This document shows, one piece after another, positions 22,675 to 33,173 of a stretch of DNA of 64,000 nucleotides. The stretch lies in assembly GCA_963576785.1 (NCBI GenBank), contig OY756140.1, positions 806,001-870,000 of the forward strand, in the 5' to 3' direction. Numbering within the stretch: the first letter of the stretch is position 1; each line of letters starts with the position of its first letter. Both the position numbers and the translations under genes were made by a program. Under the pieces are notes generated by a model. It made no database searches. It was given only the letters and a program-made list of their open reading frames with translations, and was not told the DNA's origin. The stretch is from Chlorophyllum brunneum (lineage: Eukaryota; Basidiomycota; Agaricomycetes; Agaricales; Agaricaceae).

Positions 22675-24317
22675 CATATGATTGCAGCCCTAGGACGATT
22701 GATTTCCCAGATAGTCACGGTGTACGGAACGGGAAGGACCCTGTATCATCCTGGGATCACATTAATTCCAGGTCTTCCCCTGTTGTGGTCTCCTAACGTA
22801 GTCAACTAAACTGATTCCATTCCATTCCACTCCTGTCTCTCTACTCGGACCTCTTTTTTTTGGGGCTGATGACTATCCAGGATACACATGGTGCAACACA
22901 ATTGTGTGGTGCTGTTGTAGCCCAGTTGACTAAATTGATACAACGACGGGACTAATACTCCGCAGCAACTTCTGGTGATATGTGTCCCATGGTCGAAGCA
23001 AGTGGCTGAACATGCTAGTCAGTCGGGGGTTAGTGTCGGCGGAGTAGTTGAAGCACTGGTTAGGAAACGTGTATAACGCCCATTTTATTCAATGTCCTTC
23101 AGATAGAGGGTCACTGCGGAAAAGGGGTTCTCAGCTGAACGAACTGTATCTGCGCGAGTAACGCCTATCGTAATCTATCATTTTCGTTACCAACACTCCA
23201 ACCCAGCCCCTGCATGCGGACTTTTAAGTTCAAATAAATGAAACCATCCTTAGATGGACTCGAGCCCTTATCCCATCCAAGTATTCTTGTGTCCCAGAGT
23301 GCCTAACGCCACCAACTCCGCAGCTTTACAAAATTTCCCCCCTTGCAGCCAACCCTCTCACCTATACCGAGACTGCCAATTCAATTCTGGAGCTCACTGT
23401 TTCAAACAGGAAAGCACCTGCTACTGGAATGGCAAATAGACCTCCTTCACAAGCGGTGATATCCAGAAAGCCATCGCCAAGCTCAAGAACCAATCCTTCC
23501 TTGCCGTCATCTTCAGACGGAGGAATGCATCTCGATTCCTTGAGTAGGCACCCAACTTACGTCAAACCCAAGCCTTTCAGCGTTTCTCGGAGTCCCGACA
23601 AAACGAGTAACCCGTACAGTGACACATCAACTGCGAACCTGACTTGACCAACACGAGTACTCAAATACAGCTAAGCGAGCGGAATTATCGAGATTTCGTC
23701 TCACTTCCTGGTGGCAGTGGGGCCGATCCGTATTATTTCACGACTTCTTCTTGGCAAGATCTGAGTGTCGAGTGCCAACCAATTACGTTTATCTTGTATG
23801 ACCCGGCTTGGCATCTATTCAGAGTGTATTTGTTTTCTCGTCATCGGTCCTAGCCATACCCCACATTTCTTCCATTTGACGTGAAGTCATATCCTACAAG
23901 AACAGCGACTTCGAGATTTGGTCCGATACTCGTCTGTCCCATCTGCTCCAGGGGGTGAACACAGTTGACCCGTATGGTCATATAACCGACACAGCCTGGA
24001 ATTGATCAGTGTCCAGGCACAACCGGCCAAAGAAAAGAGAAAGAGAAACGGCTGTTAAGTTTGTCCTCGCTCACGGAACTTGTCAGAAGCTTCGGAGCGT
24101 TTGTCGAGCGCCAAGAAAAAGCGACATGGGAGGATGCGTCCTGGGAACTTGATAGACGGTGTGTTCCTGGTGGAGCATAACGGGAGCGCCTGATTCCTGG
24201 AACAACGTACAGGAGCGTGTAAATTCGATGTTGACAACATTGTCAGGATGTCGAGATTATCTCCGCACAAGCTCTGTTCACATTGTATATCTTCTTGGCG
24301 AGAACCTGGGCCCCTGT

Positions 24318-24679
24318 GTGATGATAAATTGGCCAAGAGACTTTTGATGTGTAGAAAATACTTCGAGCGTCTGTGCCCATAAGAAATCTTGGCACTGTAC
24401 CTCCAGCGAAATTGAGGTAGTGGAGCCCGCCAAGTATCATGTTCCTTCTCATAAGAACTCGTTGCAGACTTTGCCCCTGTCAAAAGGTGTTAGTACCGGA
24501 CTGCCGGTTTGTTTTTCGGAGCTCATTTACCATTCTTCCCGTGAAGATATCGGGAGCTCCCAGTGATAACGCGAGGCATTCATTGAAAGTCCTACCCATC
24601 CAGGTGAAGGCGTACCCTCCAACAAGCAGTGTGAAGATAAACGGGCCAAGAGATTTTGTGTGGGTCTAGAATCTGTGCC
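24318..24679 (-). repeat. Degenerate direct duplication
   Basis: On the minus strand the segments 24631-24679 and 24318-24372 both read GGCACAGA...CTCTTGGCC...TTTATC-TCACAC with roughly 85-90 percent identity over their best 35 bases. Translated in the same register they give KISWPVYLHT and KVSWPIYHHT, so the repeat may derive from a coding domain. The two copies differ by an 8-base indel, which would break a common reading frame. Confidence 0.4.
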
Positions 24680-25037
24680 ACCGACAAGTCCATCAAAACG
24701 GTTGCGTTCAAAGGTTTTTACAAAGAATGCCATTGGGATACGATCAAATTGGCTATACTGATATAAGGGCATCCTGGAGATAATAGAGTACTCAGTACAG
24801 ATCCAAGAGTGCCGTGCCCATCGCAACAAGGGTATATTGCGCCTTGGCTGATGCATACCAATGAAACGAGAAGTTCGAGAAGCTCGAGAAGTCCAGAGGC
24901 CTAGAGACTGAGATCTTGGGACATGCCACGAGTACCAGGAGATGAGGAGGGCCGTTACAAGTCAGAGTATGGGGTAGGGGTAGTGTTCTGGGTGTACGGA
25001 AGGCCGTTATGATCGAAAGGGAGTAGCCAAGGAATGG

Positions 25038-25776
25038 TCAGAACTGTTGTTGCTGACTTTCCTCGTTCTCTTCGTTCACCCGCAGTACCTTGACCCATTC
25101 ACGATAGTTAAAGTTCCCTTGTCGATCCGTGAAAGGCCCTTTGAGGAACCTATCAATCTAGGTGGGTATCGTTTGAGTTCCCTGATCACTTAGGGTCGGG
25201 AAAGGGATCGGCATACCTCCCAAGTGTCCATCCTTTCCCCGACTTCACTTAGCCATTTCTTCATTTCATCGACCTTAACAACACCCGAATCGTTTTCATC
25301 AAATGACTCAAACGCCTCCAAAAGCTCCGACTCGACATCAAATTCCCACAGACGTTCACTCATCATGGTTAGGAACATTGTAAAGTTGACTCCACGGTCG
25401 TTTGAATCGGGATTGCCACCAAAGACATCTCCGCGCGATTGACCGCCAGGTCGTGAGTTCAACAGTTCGTCCATCATTTTCTTAGATGGTGTAATGCCTT
25501 CAAAATAACAAAATTAGCTGGACCCGGATTAGCTTTCTACCATATCTTACCTAAACTCGAGAAAATCTCCTTCAAGTCTCCTTCACTAACCCAGCCGTCC
25601 TTATCGTGATCGATCAGCTGAAATGCTTCCTTGAACTGTTGAATTTGGGCGGGCTGGAACAACGAAAATACGCCAGATGGTTCCCGTCTCGCACGTGATT
25701 TCTGGGACTTTGAGAACCCGCTACCGGGTTTTGTTGGGGTTATGTTAGGCGAAAGATAATCAGGATATCGCGACAT
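25038..25776 (-). CDS. RLC1: Myosin II regulatory light chain
   Basis: The regulatory light chain binds the IQ motif of myosin II heavy chain and controls the cytokinetic ring. Exons 25551-25776, 25217-25497 and 25038-25157 give 208 residues. The N-terminal extension ends with the phosphorylation-type motif SRARREPSGVFSLFQ, then EF-hand 1 is canonical (DHDKDGWVSEGD). The second half has SERLWEFDVESELLEAFESF, a degenerate EF loop (DENDSGVVKVDE) and the last helix pair YREWVKVLRVNEENEESQ. A regulatory rather than essential chain is favoured by the Ser-containing N-terminus. The gene is followed downstream on the same strand by no near neighbour. Confidence 0.88.
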
Positions 25777-26459
25777 GACGAACGAGAAGCAGTGAGTGTG
25801 GAAAGCAGTGAGTGAGCTGGATGTTGAACGCGCCGCACAGCTGTTGGACTGCGTTGGTTTGATTTGGTATGTTCACGCTTCTCAACCACGTGGTGAATCT
25901 CCTGCGATTATCCATTCTCACCAGATCAAAATGGCAGCAAACCTTGGGATAACTGTCTATCTTTTGGTAGACGAGGGCTTCTTCCCGGCGGTGATACACC
26001 AGTTGGCAGCCAACTTCGCCGCTGAGATCAATTTTTGTCAAACTTGACTACTAAAGTCCGTCTTTCCTGTGCGATCTTGATTTCGGAAGCTCGTGGAGGT
26101 CTCGGACAATTTTATATCTCGTGAGTGTTAGTCTCATGTTCTCGTCCAGTGGACTTTAATCGGGGCGGAGCGGAGAGAGGGGGTGCGCTCAATATTTGGT
26201 GAGAGAACTTCCCTCGTGAGACGAAAGTGCAGAGCGTCTCTTCAAGCTCCAGCTCCTGTGGATGCTTGCGAGCGTATCGACCTTCCAAGGGGTGCATCTA
26301 CGACAATTGTTGACCGGGGTCAATGATATAGTTAATAAGCTTCAGCCATCCATCGGATACCCGCAGGCTCAACCCTCGGAAACCAAGGTGTAATACATGC
26401 ACATCTAGCAGATCAGAGCGTTTCCTGGTATATATTTGCTTGGCACACGTGCACAGCAG
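25777..26459. other. Intergenic region
   Basis: About 0.7 kb holding the presumed RLC1 promoter and the 3' end of the dehydrogenase gene. No other gene was recognised. Confidence 0.55.
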
Positions 26460-27456
26460 TTAGAGCTTCTTGGAGTACCGCTTCCACATGATTCCTAACA
26501 CCACTGCTCTGGGTAGCCAAGTCAAGATGGTCAGTAGCAACGAATTGCCACCAAGACACATGTACAAGGGAGGGTTCTTCTGCAGTGATTTTGCAACAAC
26601 GCGTTTCGCGAAGAACTCTGTGGGCATGGAGTTAGGACCTTGGCTGGAATAGATGCGATCCATAATGTTCGCTAGATACGATTTGTATAAGGAGTTCGCC
26701 GGGAGTGAGAACTTGCTGGCAGCAGTATCGGCAATGTTAGATTTCACTGCCGCCGGTGCTACGTGGAAGACTTTGATTCCAAGAGGCCTGCATTCCATGG
26801 AAAGGACGTGACTGATGGAGTTTACTGCCGCCTTCGAGGCGCAATAAATACCATTCCATGGGGTAGGACTGGTGGATTGAGGATGTATCCTTCGGATGCA
26901 GAAACGAAAACACGTACACCTCGCCGACTATTGAACCGATATTGACAATAACACCTTCTTTGCGTTTGGCCATCTCCGGTATCACAGCTTGGGCGACGCG
27001 GAGTATAGCAAAGGTGTTGGTCTCGAAAGTTTGCCTGACGAAATCCAGCGAATTGTCTATCAGAGGCCCTACATGGCGAATGCGTGTGAGCCGCAATGGC
27101 ACTTTCAAAACCGCGACCACTCTTGGAGGAATGTACCTGGGCATATGGCACCCGCATTGTTAACCACAACATCAATCCTTCCTTCCTTATCCAAGATCTC
27201 CTGGACGACATTCCGCACATTTTCGTCGCTGGTCACATCCAAAACAAGCTTATGGACCCTAGGATTGCTGAAGTCGGGTATCGTCTCAACTCTGCGAGAC
27301 GTTGCGTAGACGGTACACCCCTGGTTCGCGTATTCTCGCGCCCTATGACGACGTTGAGTGCTATAGTTAGTTAGTCTTGCGAAGTGATGGGCCAACCCAC
27401 AGAGCATAGCCGATGCCGCCAGCTGAGCATCCTGTGACGAGGATAACGCGGGCCAT
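26460..27456 (-). CDS. Short-chain dehydrogenase, Ayr1-like
   Basis: Exons 27401-27456, 27137-27342, 26918-27068 and 26460-26868 give a 273-residue classical SDR. The NADP(H) site reads VILVTGCSAGGIGYAL, followed by VYATSRR, the VVVNNAG motif, the serine region IVNIGSIVGEVPTP, and the catalytic YCASK. After HVAPAAVKSNIADTAAS the C-terminus has a hydrophobic segment (LLLTILTWLPRAVVLGIM) ending in basic residues, typical of ER or lipid-droplet enzymes such as Ayr1, the 1-acyl-dihydroxyacetone-phosphate reductase. That substrate is an inference from overall arrangement. The third intron was placed at GTACGTG, two bases after a competing GTGTACG donor, because only it keeps the frame. Confidence 0.87.
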
Positions 27457-28299
27457 GGTGTTCGAGGTACAAGGGTCTTGCACCGAATCGTGGGTACCGT
27501 GGTACCGGTGATGCCGCTACTTGATTGAGTTGATTTGGCAGTCGCGAAACTGAACGTCCGCCTGGTAAATACTCGTTCTTCTCTGAAATGCCCGCAGCGT
27601 TCCATTCCCTGAGAGCCCAAACGAGCTTCTGTCAGACTGCTCAAGTTTGGGGGTGCCCTGTAGACTACTTCTGTACATCGTATCTAGAGAAAGTCCGTCA
27701 TAGGGAAAAGCCCTTGGGACTGTAATATGATGAAAAAAAAAAAGTTTGGGGGTGGTCGAGTGTCGTACGAATATTGGGGGAACTCACGTATACAGGTTCG
27801 GCAAATGTTGTTCGTATATATAACTGATTTATTCAGTGTTCCCCATGCCCGTAGAACGCGATAGACACAGTAGCGATCGTGGCAATGCTGAGCAGATCAT
27901 AAGATCAGAGAGATCAGCACGAGTCTGCTGCGGTGATCGACATCAGCTAGATGGCCACTGCTGGTGTTTTGACGAAGTCGACATATCCAGCCACACAGCG
28001 CACCTGTGTTTGCTGCTTGACCCACTGAGGAGTCAACGAGGGCGGGTGCCTATTCACAGCACAAGAATGAAGGGTTAGGCGCCCAGGGACATCCTCTGAT
28101 CTAATTATATGGCAACTAGTTGTGACAATGACGGGCACTGCACGAGCTATTCTTTCCAGAGTCCAACAAACATCAATCCTTCTTCTTTCTTCTCTCTCAC
28201 CATCCTTTCTTCTCCTCGCCCCCCTCGTTTTCTTCTGCTTTCCCTTTTCCTTTTTGCTATTTACAGTCTATCTTGCTACTCAATTAGCTCGCACTGGTC
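27457..28299. other. Divergent intergenic region
   Basis: About 840 bp between the divergent dehydrogenase and PLC-like genes, presumably carrying both promoters. It contains an A11 run near 27732 and a C/T-rich tract just before 28300. No gene was recognised. Confidence 0.55.
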
Positions 28300-29821
28300 A
28301 TGCGGCTCTCACTAACCACACATTTACTTACCCAACTCTCTCTCGTGCTTTTCCTATCGGCGCTTTCGGTGATCGGTGCGCCACAACGAACAAGCTTGGG
28401 ACTCAGACGCCGTGCAACTGTATGCAATGGACACCCTGAACTTTGCCAGAGGAGTTTTGGATCGGTCTCCTTTGTCGGAGCTCACGATTCCTATGCTGTT
28501 GGCTCGAACAATCGTAAGTTTGTATCTTCAATGTGAGTACAAGGAACACTAACAGGATGATTCTCTTTCAGTCGCTGTCAATCAGGATCAGAACAGTGCG
28601 TTTACCTGGCTTCTGCCTTTGCAACTCATGCGACGTAATCTTGCATAGTCACTACACAACTAAACGATGGCATTCGGATGTTGCAGATGCAGGCACACAG
28701 TCAGGATGGAGGCATAAGACTCTGCCACACGACTTGCGTGAGTACATCAGTGGTGTGGAGATGAGTTGTTTTTAACTCGAAAAATAGTCCCTTTATGACG
28801 GTGGAACTCTCGCTGATTATCTGGGACAAGGTTCGTCATTCTAGTCACACAGCTCAATTTGTTTAACGGATGTCGACCGTTGCCCTCGACAGTGAGAGAC
28901 TGGCTGAATGCAAATCCGAATGAAGGTGCGGGAGATCAGTGTCGTGTAAGGTCGAATAGAGGATTGATCCTGGTTGCAGTGCTTTCACTCTTGATCGTTA
29001 ATTTCGACAACTTGCCTGTCGCCCAATATGACCAAATCTTTAAGATGGTGGGCTTGGACGTCGTCTCCTTCGTTCCGGAGTCTGTTCCTCTCCCAGCTAG
29101 TTCCTGGCCAACTCTTGGAAGCATGATTGACTCTGGAAAGCGTCTTGTAACATTCATGGACAATCAAGCAGATGGCTCAGTCCCCTACATCATTGACGGT
29201 GCGCATCCTTCTGCCCAACCATGCGCAATATCTCATGTATGGAAAACAGAGTTCACCAACGTTTGGGAAACCGAGTTCGATGTCACCGATCCTGCTTTCA
29301 ATTGCAACATCAACAGGACAAGTCAGAACGTCGATCCTGCTGGCGAGATGTATCTCATTAATCACTTCCTCGACAAAACCATCCTGGGAAATCCTGTGCC
29401 ATTCATCGAAAAGCTGAACGAAACGAATGCTGCATCAGGTGCTGGGTCACTTGGTGAACAGGTAGACACCTGTAGTGCACAACATTCCAAGCCGCCCAAC
29501 TTCTTACTCGTGGATGTGAGTCTCTAGTTTCTTTCGTTGGCCCAACCTGGAATAAACGGGGATGCTCTTCTTTTGCAGTTCTACGAATTCGGCGGGGGTA
29601 GTGTGTTTGAGGTTGCAGCCCGCATCAATAATGTGCAATACAGCCCAGCTCAGCCTATTGCAACCCCGGTCCAGTCAGGCTCAACACCGTCTTCTTCCGC
29701 ACAATCATCCAGTAGTCCACTCAATGGAGCCATTTCTGCATTGAGTTTGTCACATGAGACCATTTTGCCGCTGATCTCAGTTGTTACTGTGATAGTTGTG
29801 GGGCCGTGTCTCTTCCTGTAG
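28300..29821 (+). CDS. Secreted GPI-anchored PLC-like phosphodiesterase
   Basis: The protein has a signal peptide (MRLSLTTHLLTQLSLVLFLS...VIGA), a PI-PLC X-like TIM-barrel domain and a hydrophobic GPI-type C-terminus. Eight exons (28300-28513, 28572-28595, 28649-28737, 28788-28830, 28893-28925, 28980-29198, 29250-29515, 29579-29821) give 376 residues. Family marks are GSVSFVGAHDSYAVGSNN with the first catalytic histidine, TQLNDGIRMLQMQAH, LLIVNFDNLPVAQYDQIF and RLVTFMDNQADGSVPYIIDE. A Ser-rich linker precedes the end (TILPLISVVTVIVVGPCLFL). It probably sits at the outer plasma membrane or wall; substrate is unknown. Exon 2 is only 24 nt. Confidence 0.87.
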
Positions 29822-30016
29822 CATACGACAGGCCAACGCTACCACCGTGTTTAGAGGTGCAAGGGCTGAATTGCACGTATGGTTACTTGACGATCTTCTC
29901 ACATCTATCCATTGGCGCTCATTTAATACTTTCATCCCCTGTACATCTAGAGTTATCTCGGACCTGTCGTGGTAATGGCAAGGAACTGTTCGCGCAATAG
30001 CATACACGTGTTGCCG

Positions 30017-31219
30017 TCACCGCTTGCGTTCCATCTTCCACTTGTAAACTCGAGGCTTGTAAGACTCCTCGTCCACTCGCTTGACCGAATTTCGCCGTCT
30101 GCCCTTCCGTGCATCAATTTCGTCTTCACCTTCCTCTGATTCCGAGTCCCCATTCACTCTTTCCACACCAGCAATCTTTGCACGCGCTCCCTTTCCCATC
30201 AGCAACCGTTGCATCTCAAATTCACGCTGGGCATAACGCAATTGTGTGTCTCGGCGTAGTCGTGCGGAGAGTTCCTTCAGGAGGCGGCGTTTTGTCGTGA
30301 CCTTCGGCTGGGGGTCGCCATCGATCGTATCCAGGTCGTCCACTTCTAAATCACCATCGTTAGCGTTTGCTGGTTGTGGTACACTGGCTGGTGGAGGATG
30401 TGGTGATTTCTTCCGTTGGCGTTTTGATTCATCAGATTTCCAACCGAGGTCTAATTGCTGGGTATCGGGGCTTAAGAGCTTGTCGGCCGTGGGCCGCTTG
30501 GAGCGGGATTGTTGGGCAATTTTCCGTGCTAGGTGTGAAAAGTCATGTTAACCACAGTTGATATAGATGAGGGAAGAAGCGATATACCTTCCTCGGCCGA
30601 CTCGGCAAAGACGACATGGCCCGTTTTTCGTTTACTAGAAGACTTACTGGAGCTTTGGAGTATGCCAGATTCGCGAAGGATTTTCAGTTCGTCTTGCTCG
30701 AGACCCTGCTCGTCCTCGGCCAAGGGATCTTTTATGAGATCCGCCATCGTGGTTAGCTGGAGTTTAAGGCTGTCAATTTTCTAGTGATACAGGGAGATCA
30801 GAAACAGGGAAAGCAATAAATATGACAGTTCACAAGCCTTGGCGTTCGATGCACGCATCGTTCGGACGTAGTTTTCGTCTTGCGTTTTGAGAACCTTGAC
30901 GATGTCGACTGGTAGCGCAACATTCCCTCTATCTTTGACATGCACACCCCTCTTTTACACGATGAGCACGTAGTATGACAGCAGGAGATATCCGTACCCT
31001 GGTCTTTTCTCTGGCCATAGAAAAGTAGAATTCATCCTTGTTGCGTTCTGCAGCCTTTTGCCTGAGGCGATTCAGCCTGTCCTGCTTGGAGTGATAGTCC
31101 CTCGCTCGTTGGACATAGTCTTTATGTTTCTCGAGGATACCAAGCTTGGTTCTGTGGGCGAGCTGCGAGCGCTCCTTGTGGTTTCTGCGGTGAAGGGAAT
31201 TTCTGAGGGAGGATGTCAT
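30017..31219 (-). CDS. UTP11: U3 snoRNP / SSU processome protein Utp11
   Basis: Utp11 joins the small-subunit processome for 18S rRNA maturation in the nucleolus. Exons 30998-31219, 30951-30838, 30588-30780 and 30017-30528 give 346 residues. The N-terminus [20 protein letters not shown] and [19 protein letters not shown] is the family signature, followed by [13 protein letters not shown] and [20 protein letters not shown]. The C-terminus is basic ([20 protein letters not shown]). The protein is longer than most Utp11 proteins because of an acidic, proline-rich insert around residue 200-260. The second intron (30781-30837) appears to use a GC donor (AAG|GCTTGT), since no GT donor preserves the frame. 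Confidence 0.92.
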
Positions 31220-31409
31220 GATCTGTGGAAGGAGAATGAAATTCGTTACATAAGGAGTGTGACTTCTGTGACTGGTGTGACTTTGTGGAGAGAAGTTGGG
31301 GAAAATCGAGCCAATCTCATCCCAAAAAGGCGGACAAATCTGCTGCGACACATTTTATCTCCGGAAATCCAACGTCCGGGGCAAAAATACGTTGGAATTG
31401 GCCTGCGTT
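31220..31409. promoter_or_regulatory. Bidirectional promoter between UTP11 and the FAR1-like gene
   Basis: The start codons are 190 bp apart and diverge, so the interval must supply both promoters. No clear TATA box was seen. Confidence 0.4.
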
Positions 31410-32873
31410 CGCATGAGTTTCCAGCATTTCCGTCTTGGGGACCTTGCTCTGCACCAGCCACTCCAGCAGAACATCCATCCTATCCACCACCAACAACAAC
31501 ACCAGCAGCACCAGACCCAGCACGTCCCACCCCAGCCCGTCCAGGGCCAGTCCCAGTTTCCTGTCCAGATCGAGAACCCCATCACTACTTTCTCTGTCAG
31601 TCTCAAGAAACAGCCTCACCCACAGCAGCAAGCCCCGCCACAGATCCAACAGAACACAAAGCAGCCATACGGATCAGGAGATGCGGATGATGGATACACG
31701 CTTGTGTTTGACAATCTGCAGAAGTTCAACGAATGGCGACAAAGCGAGGAGGAGCGAACAATGTGCGAATTCGTGAAAGTGTGTTTGGCCATCCTCGCTA
31801 TCCTCGGACTATCAGATCTTAACAGCCCATCAGGGCGATACTCATGGGAGCAAAGCTGTCCCCCCGCGATTCAAAGATCACACCAAGCTCGTGTGTGCGC
31901 GACACTCCCGTAGTGGACGAAAGAAATACATCAAGAAACACCCCGAACGTGTCAGAAAGGTTCCAAGTCGTAAGGTGGGTCGATTTGTGCTGAAGCGTGG
32001 CACGGATTCATATCCCTGGCGTTTAGTTGGAAGTAGGATGTCCAGCTTCGATCAGTTACAAGACGTATTTCGATATGGAGCAAGTGCGAGCATGTTGTAT
32101 GTTTTTATCCCGCTTTCGCCAAGCAACGTGGCCCTCATCAAAGCTTAGATATTTCACAGCACTCTCATGATATCGGCCTGGCCAATCTGCCTTACACGCG
32201 CCGTGGGAGGAGAGAGACCGCTATGAGGGCAGAAAAGGAGAAAAGCAAAACACAGCCCCAAGAAAACGCCGCAACCCTGGTTACGACTTCAGTTCAGCCT
32301 GGCTCCTCTGCAACGAATGTAACGAGTGAACAATCTAGTGCCCCATCAACAACCGTGTCGCCTCAACCCCCATCATCAGTTCCACCATCTGCTTCAACAT
32401 CATTTTCGACAGCTGTGTCGATGCTGGCACCTCTGCCCTCTCAGAATTCCTATTCAGTGGCATCTCCTCAGGCATATACATATGCTACTTCTGCGACACA
32501 GCAACTTGCATATCTCCCTGCTCCTCCCCCTCCCCCTCAACCAGTTCTCGCTCCTGTCTCCCTAAATCTAGCGAATGATCGGTGGGAGAATATGGCTACG
32601 CTCTTTCAATCGATCCGCGACCATGCACGAAACTTTGAGTACCCAGGTGCAAGTGTAGCTGCCCTTGAAACGATTCTCATCCGTCTTTATCTTGAAAGCC
32701 CCGTCGGTATGGGTGTACAGTCGGCCAACATGTCCTCTATGATGCCGACGATCATGGCTCACGCAAGAGGCGTAGTCAACAATCCAAATAGCCTCCAAAC
32801 CGGGCCTGGTGCTGCTGGAGGATCGACAAACGATGCTACTAACGGATCAACAGCGACTGAAGAAGGCGTCTGA
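31410..32873 (+). CDS. FAR1/WRKY-GCM1-like zinc-finger protein with Gln-rich N-terminus
   Basis: Exons 31410-31778, 31834-31974, 32027-32096 and 32149-32873 give 434 residues. The N-terminus is Gln/His/Pro-rich. The central block (YTLVFDNLQKFNEWRQSEEE, KLVCARHSRSGRKKYIKK, GCPASISYKTYFDMEQVR, CYISQHSHDIG) has the C...C...HxH spacing of FAR1/WRKY-GCM1 DNA-binding fingers, best known from Mutator-type transposases and regulators derived from them. No transposase DDE domain follows; the C-terminus has a Ser/Pro linker and a short helical domain (WENMATLFQSIRDHARNFEY). It is therefore probably a DNA-binding regulator. Function is inferred only from the finger pattern. The start could also be an upstream in-frame ATG at 31296. 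Confidence 0.72.
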
Positions 32874-33173
32874 ATGCTGTCAGAGCCTCAATGATTGACA
32901 CTCCTTCGACACGATGATCAAAACGAATGCAAAGAATTTGCGTACAGTGGACATTCTGGCTTCCTTTCTAGACACTCCTGTATTTGTGTTTCTTCTCCTG
33001 TTTTCTCTGTGATCTGTGTTCTGGGCATTTCTATATACTAGTAGCATTGAGCATTGTTGTACCTGGTCCTGGTTGTATGTATGCTATTTCGTTTCATTAC
33101 ATAATATAACGGACTTAAACTACTCATGCGTCACAACCTCGGATACAGCGCTTTTCCTCGCTCACACACTGCC
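32874..33173. other. Intergenic region
   Basis: 300 bp of AT-rich sequence between co-directional genes, expected to hold a polyadenylation region and the LSB5 promoter. Nothing else is seen. Confidence 0.55.

Larger units (their letters stand above)
21541..25037. other. Gene-poor region upstream of PacC, rich in GCCAAG
   Basis: This is the longest stretch without a supported gene (about 3.5 kb in a region averaging one gene per 2 kb). It carries at least 22 copies of GCCAAG/CTTGGC, including seven in 117 bp. Open frames at 23254-23853 are short, have no start-to-stop splice model and no family I recognise; one frame near 23440 reads SGDIQKAIAKLKNQSFLAVI. A degenerate internal duplication is present at 24318-24372 and 24631-24679. 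An unrecognised non-coding RNA or decayed genes are possible. Confidence 0.5.

Noticed and set aside
23254..23853. Series of plus-strand open frames (PPSQAVISRKPSPSSRTNPS and neighbours)
   Set aside because: They are short, in different frames, and no combination of good splice sites yields a start-to-stop protein with family resemblance.
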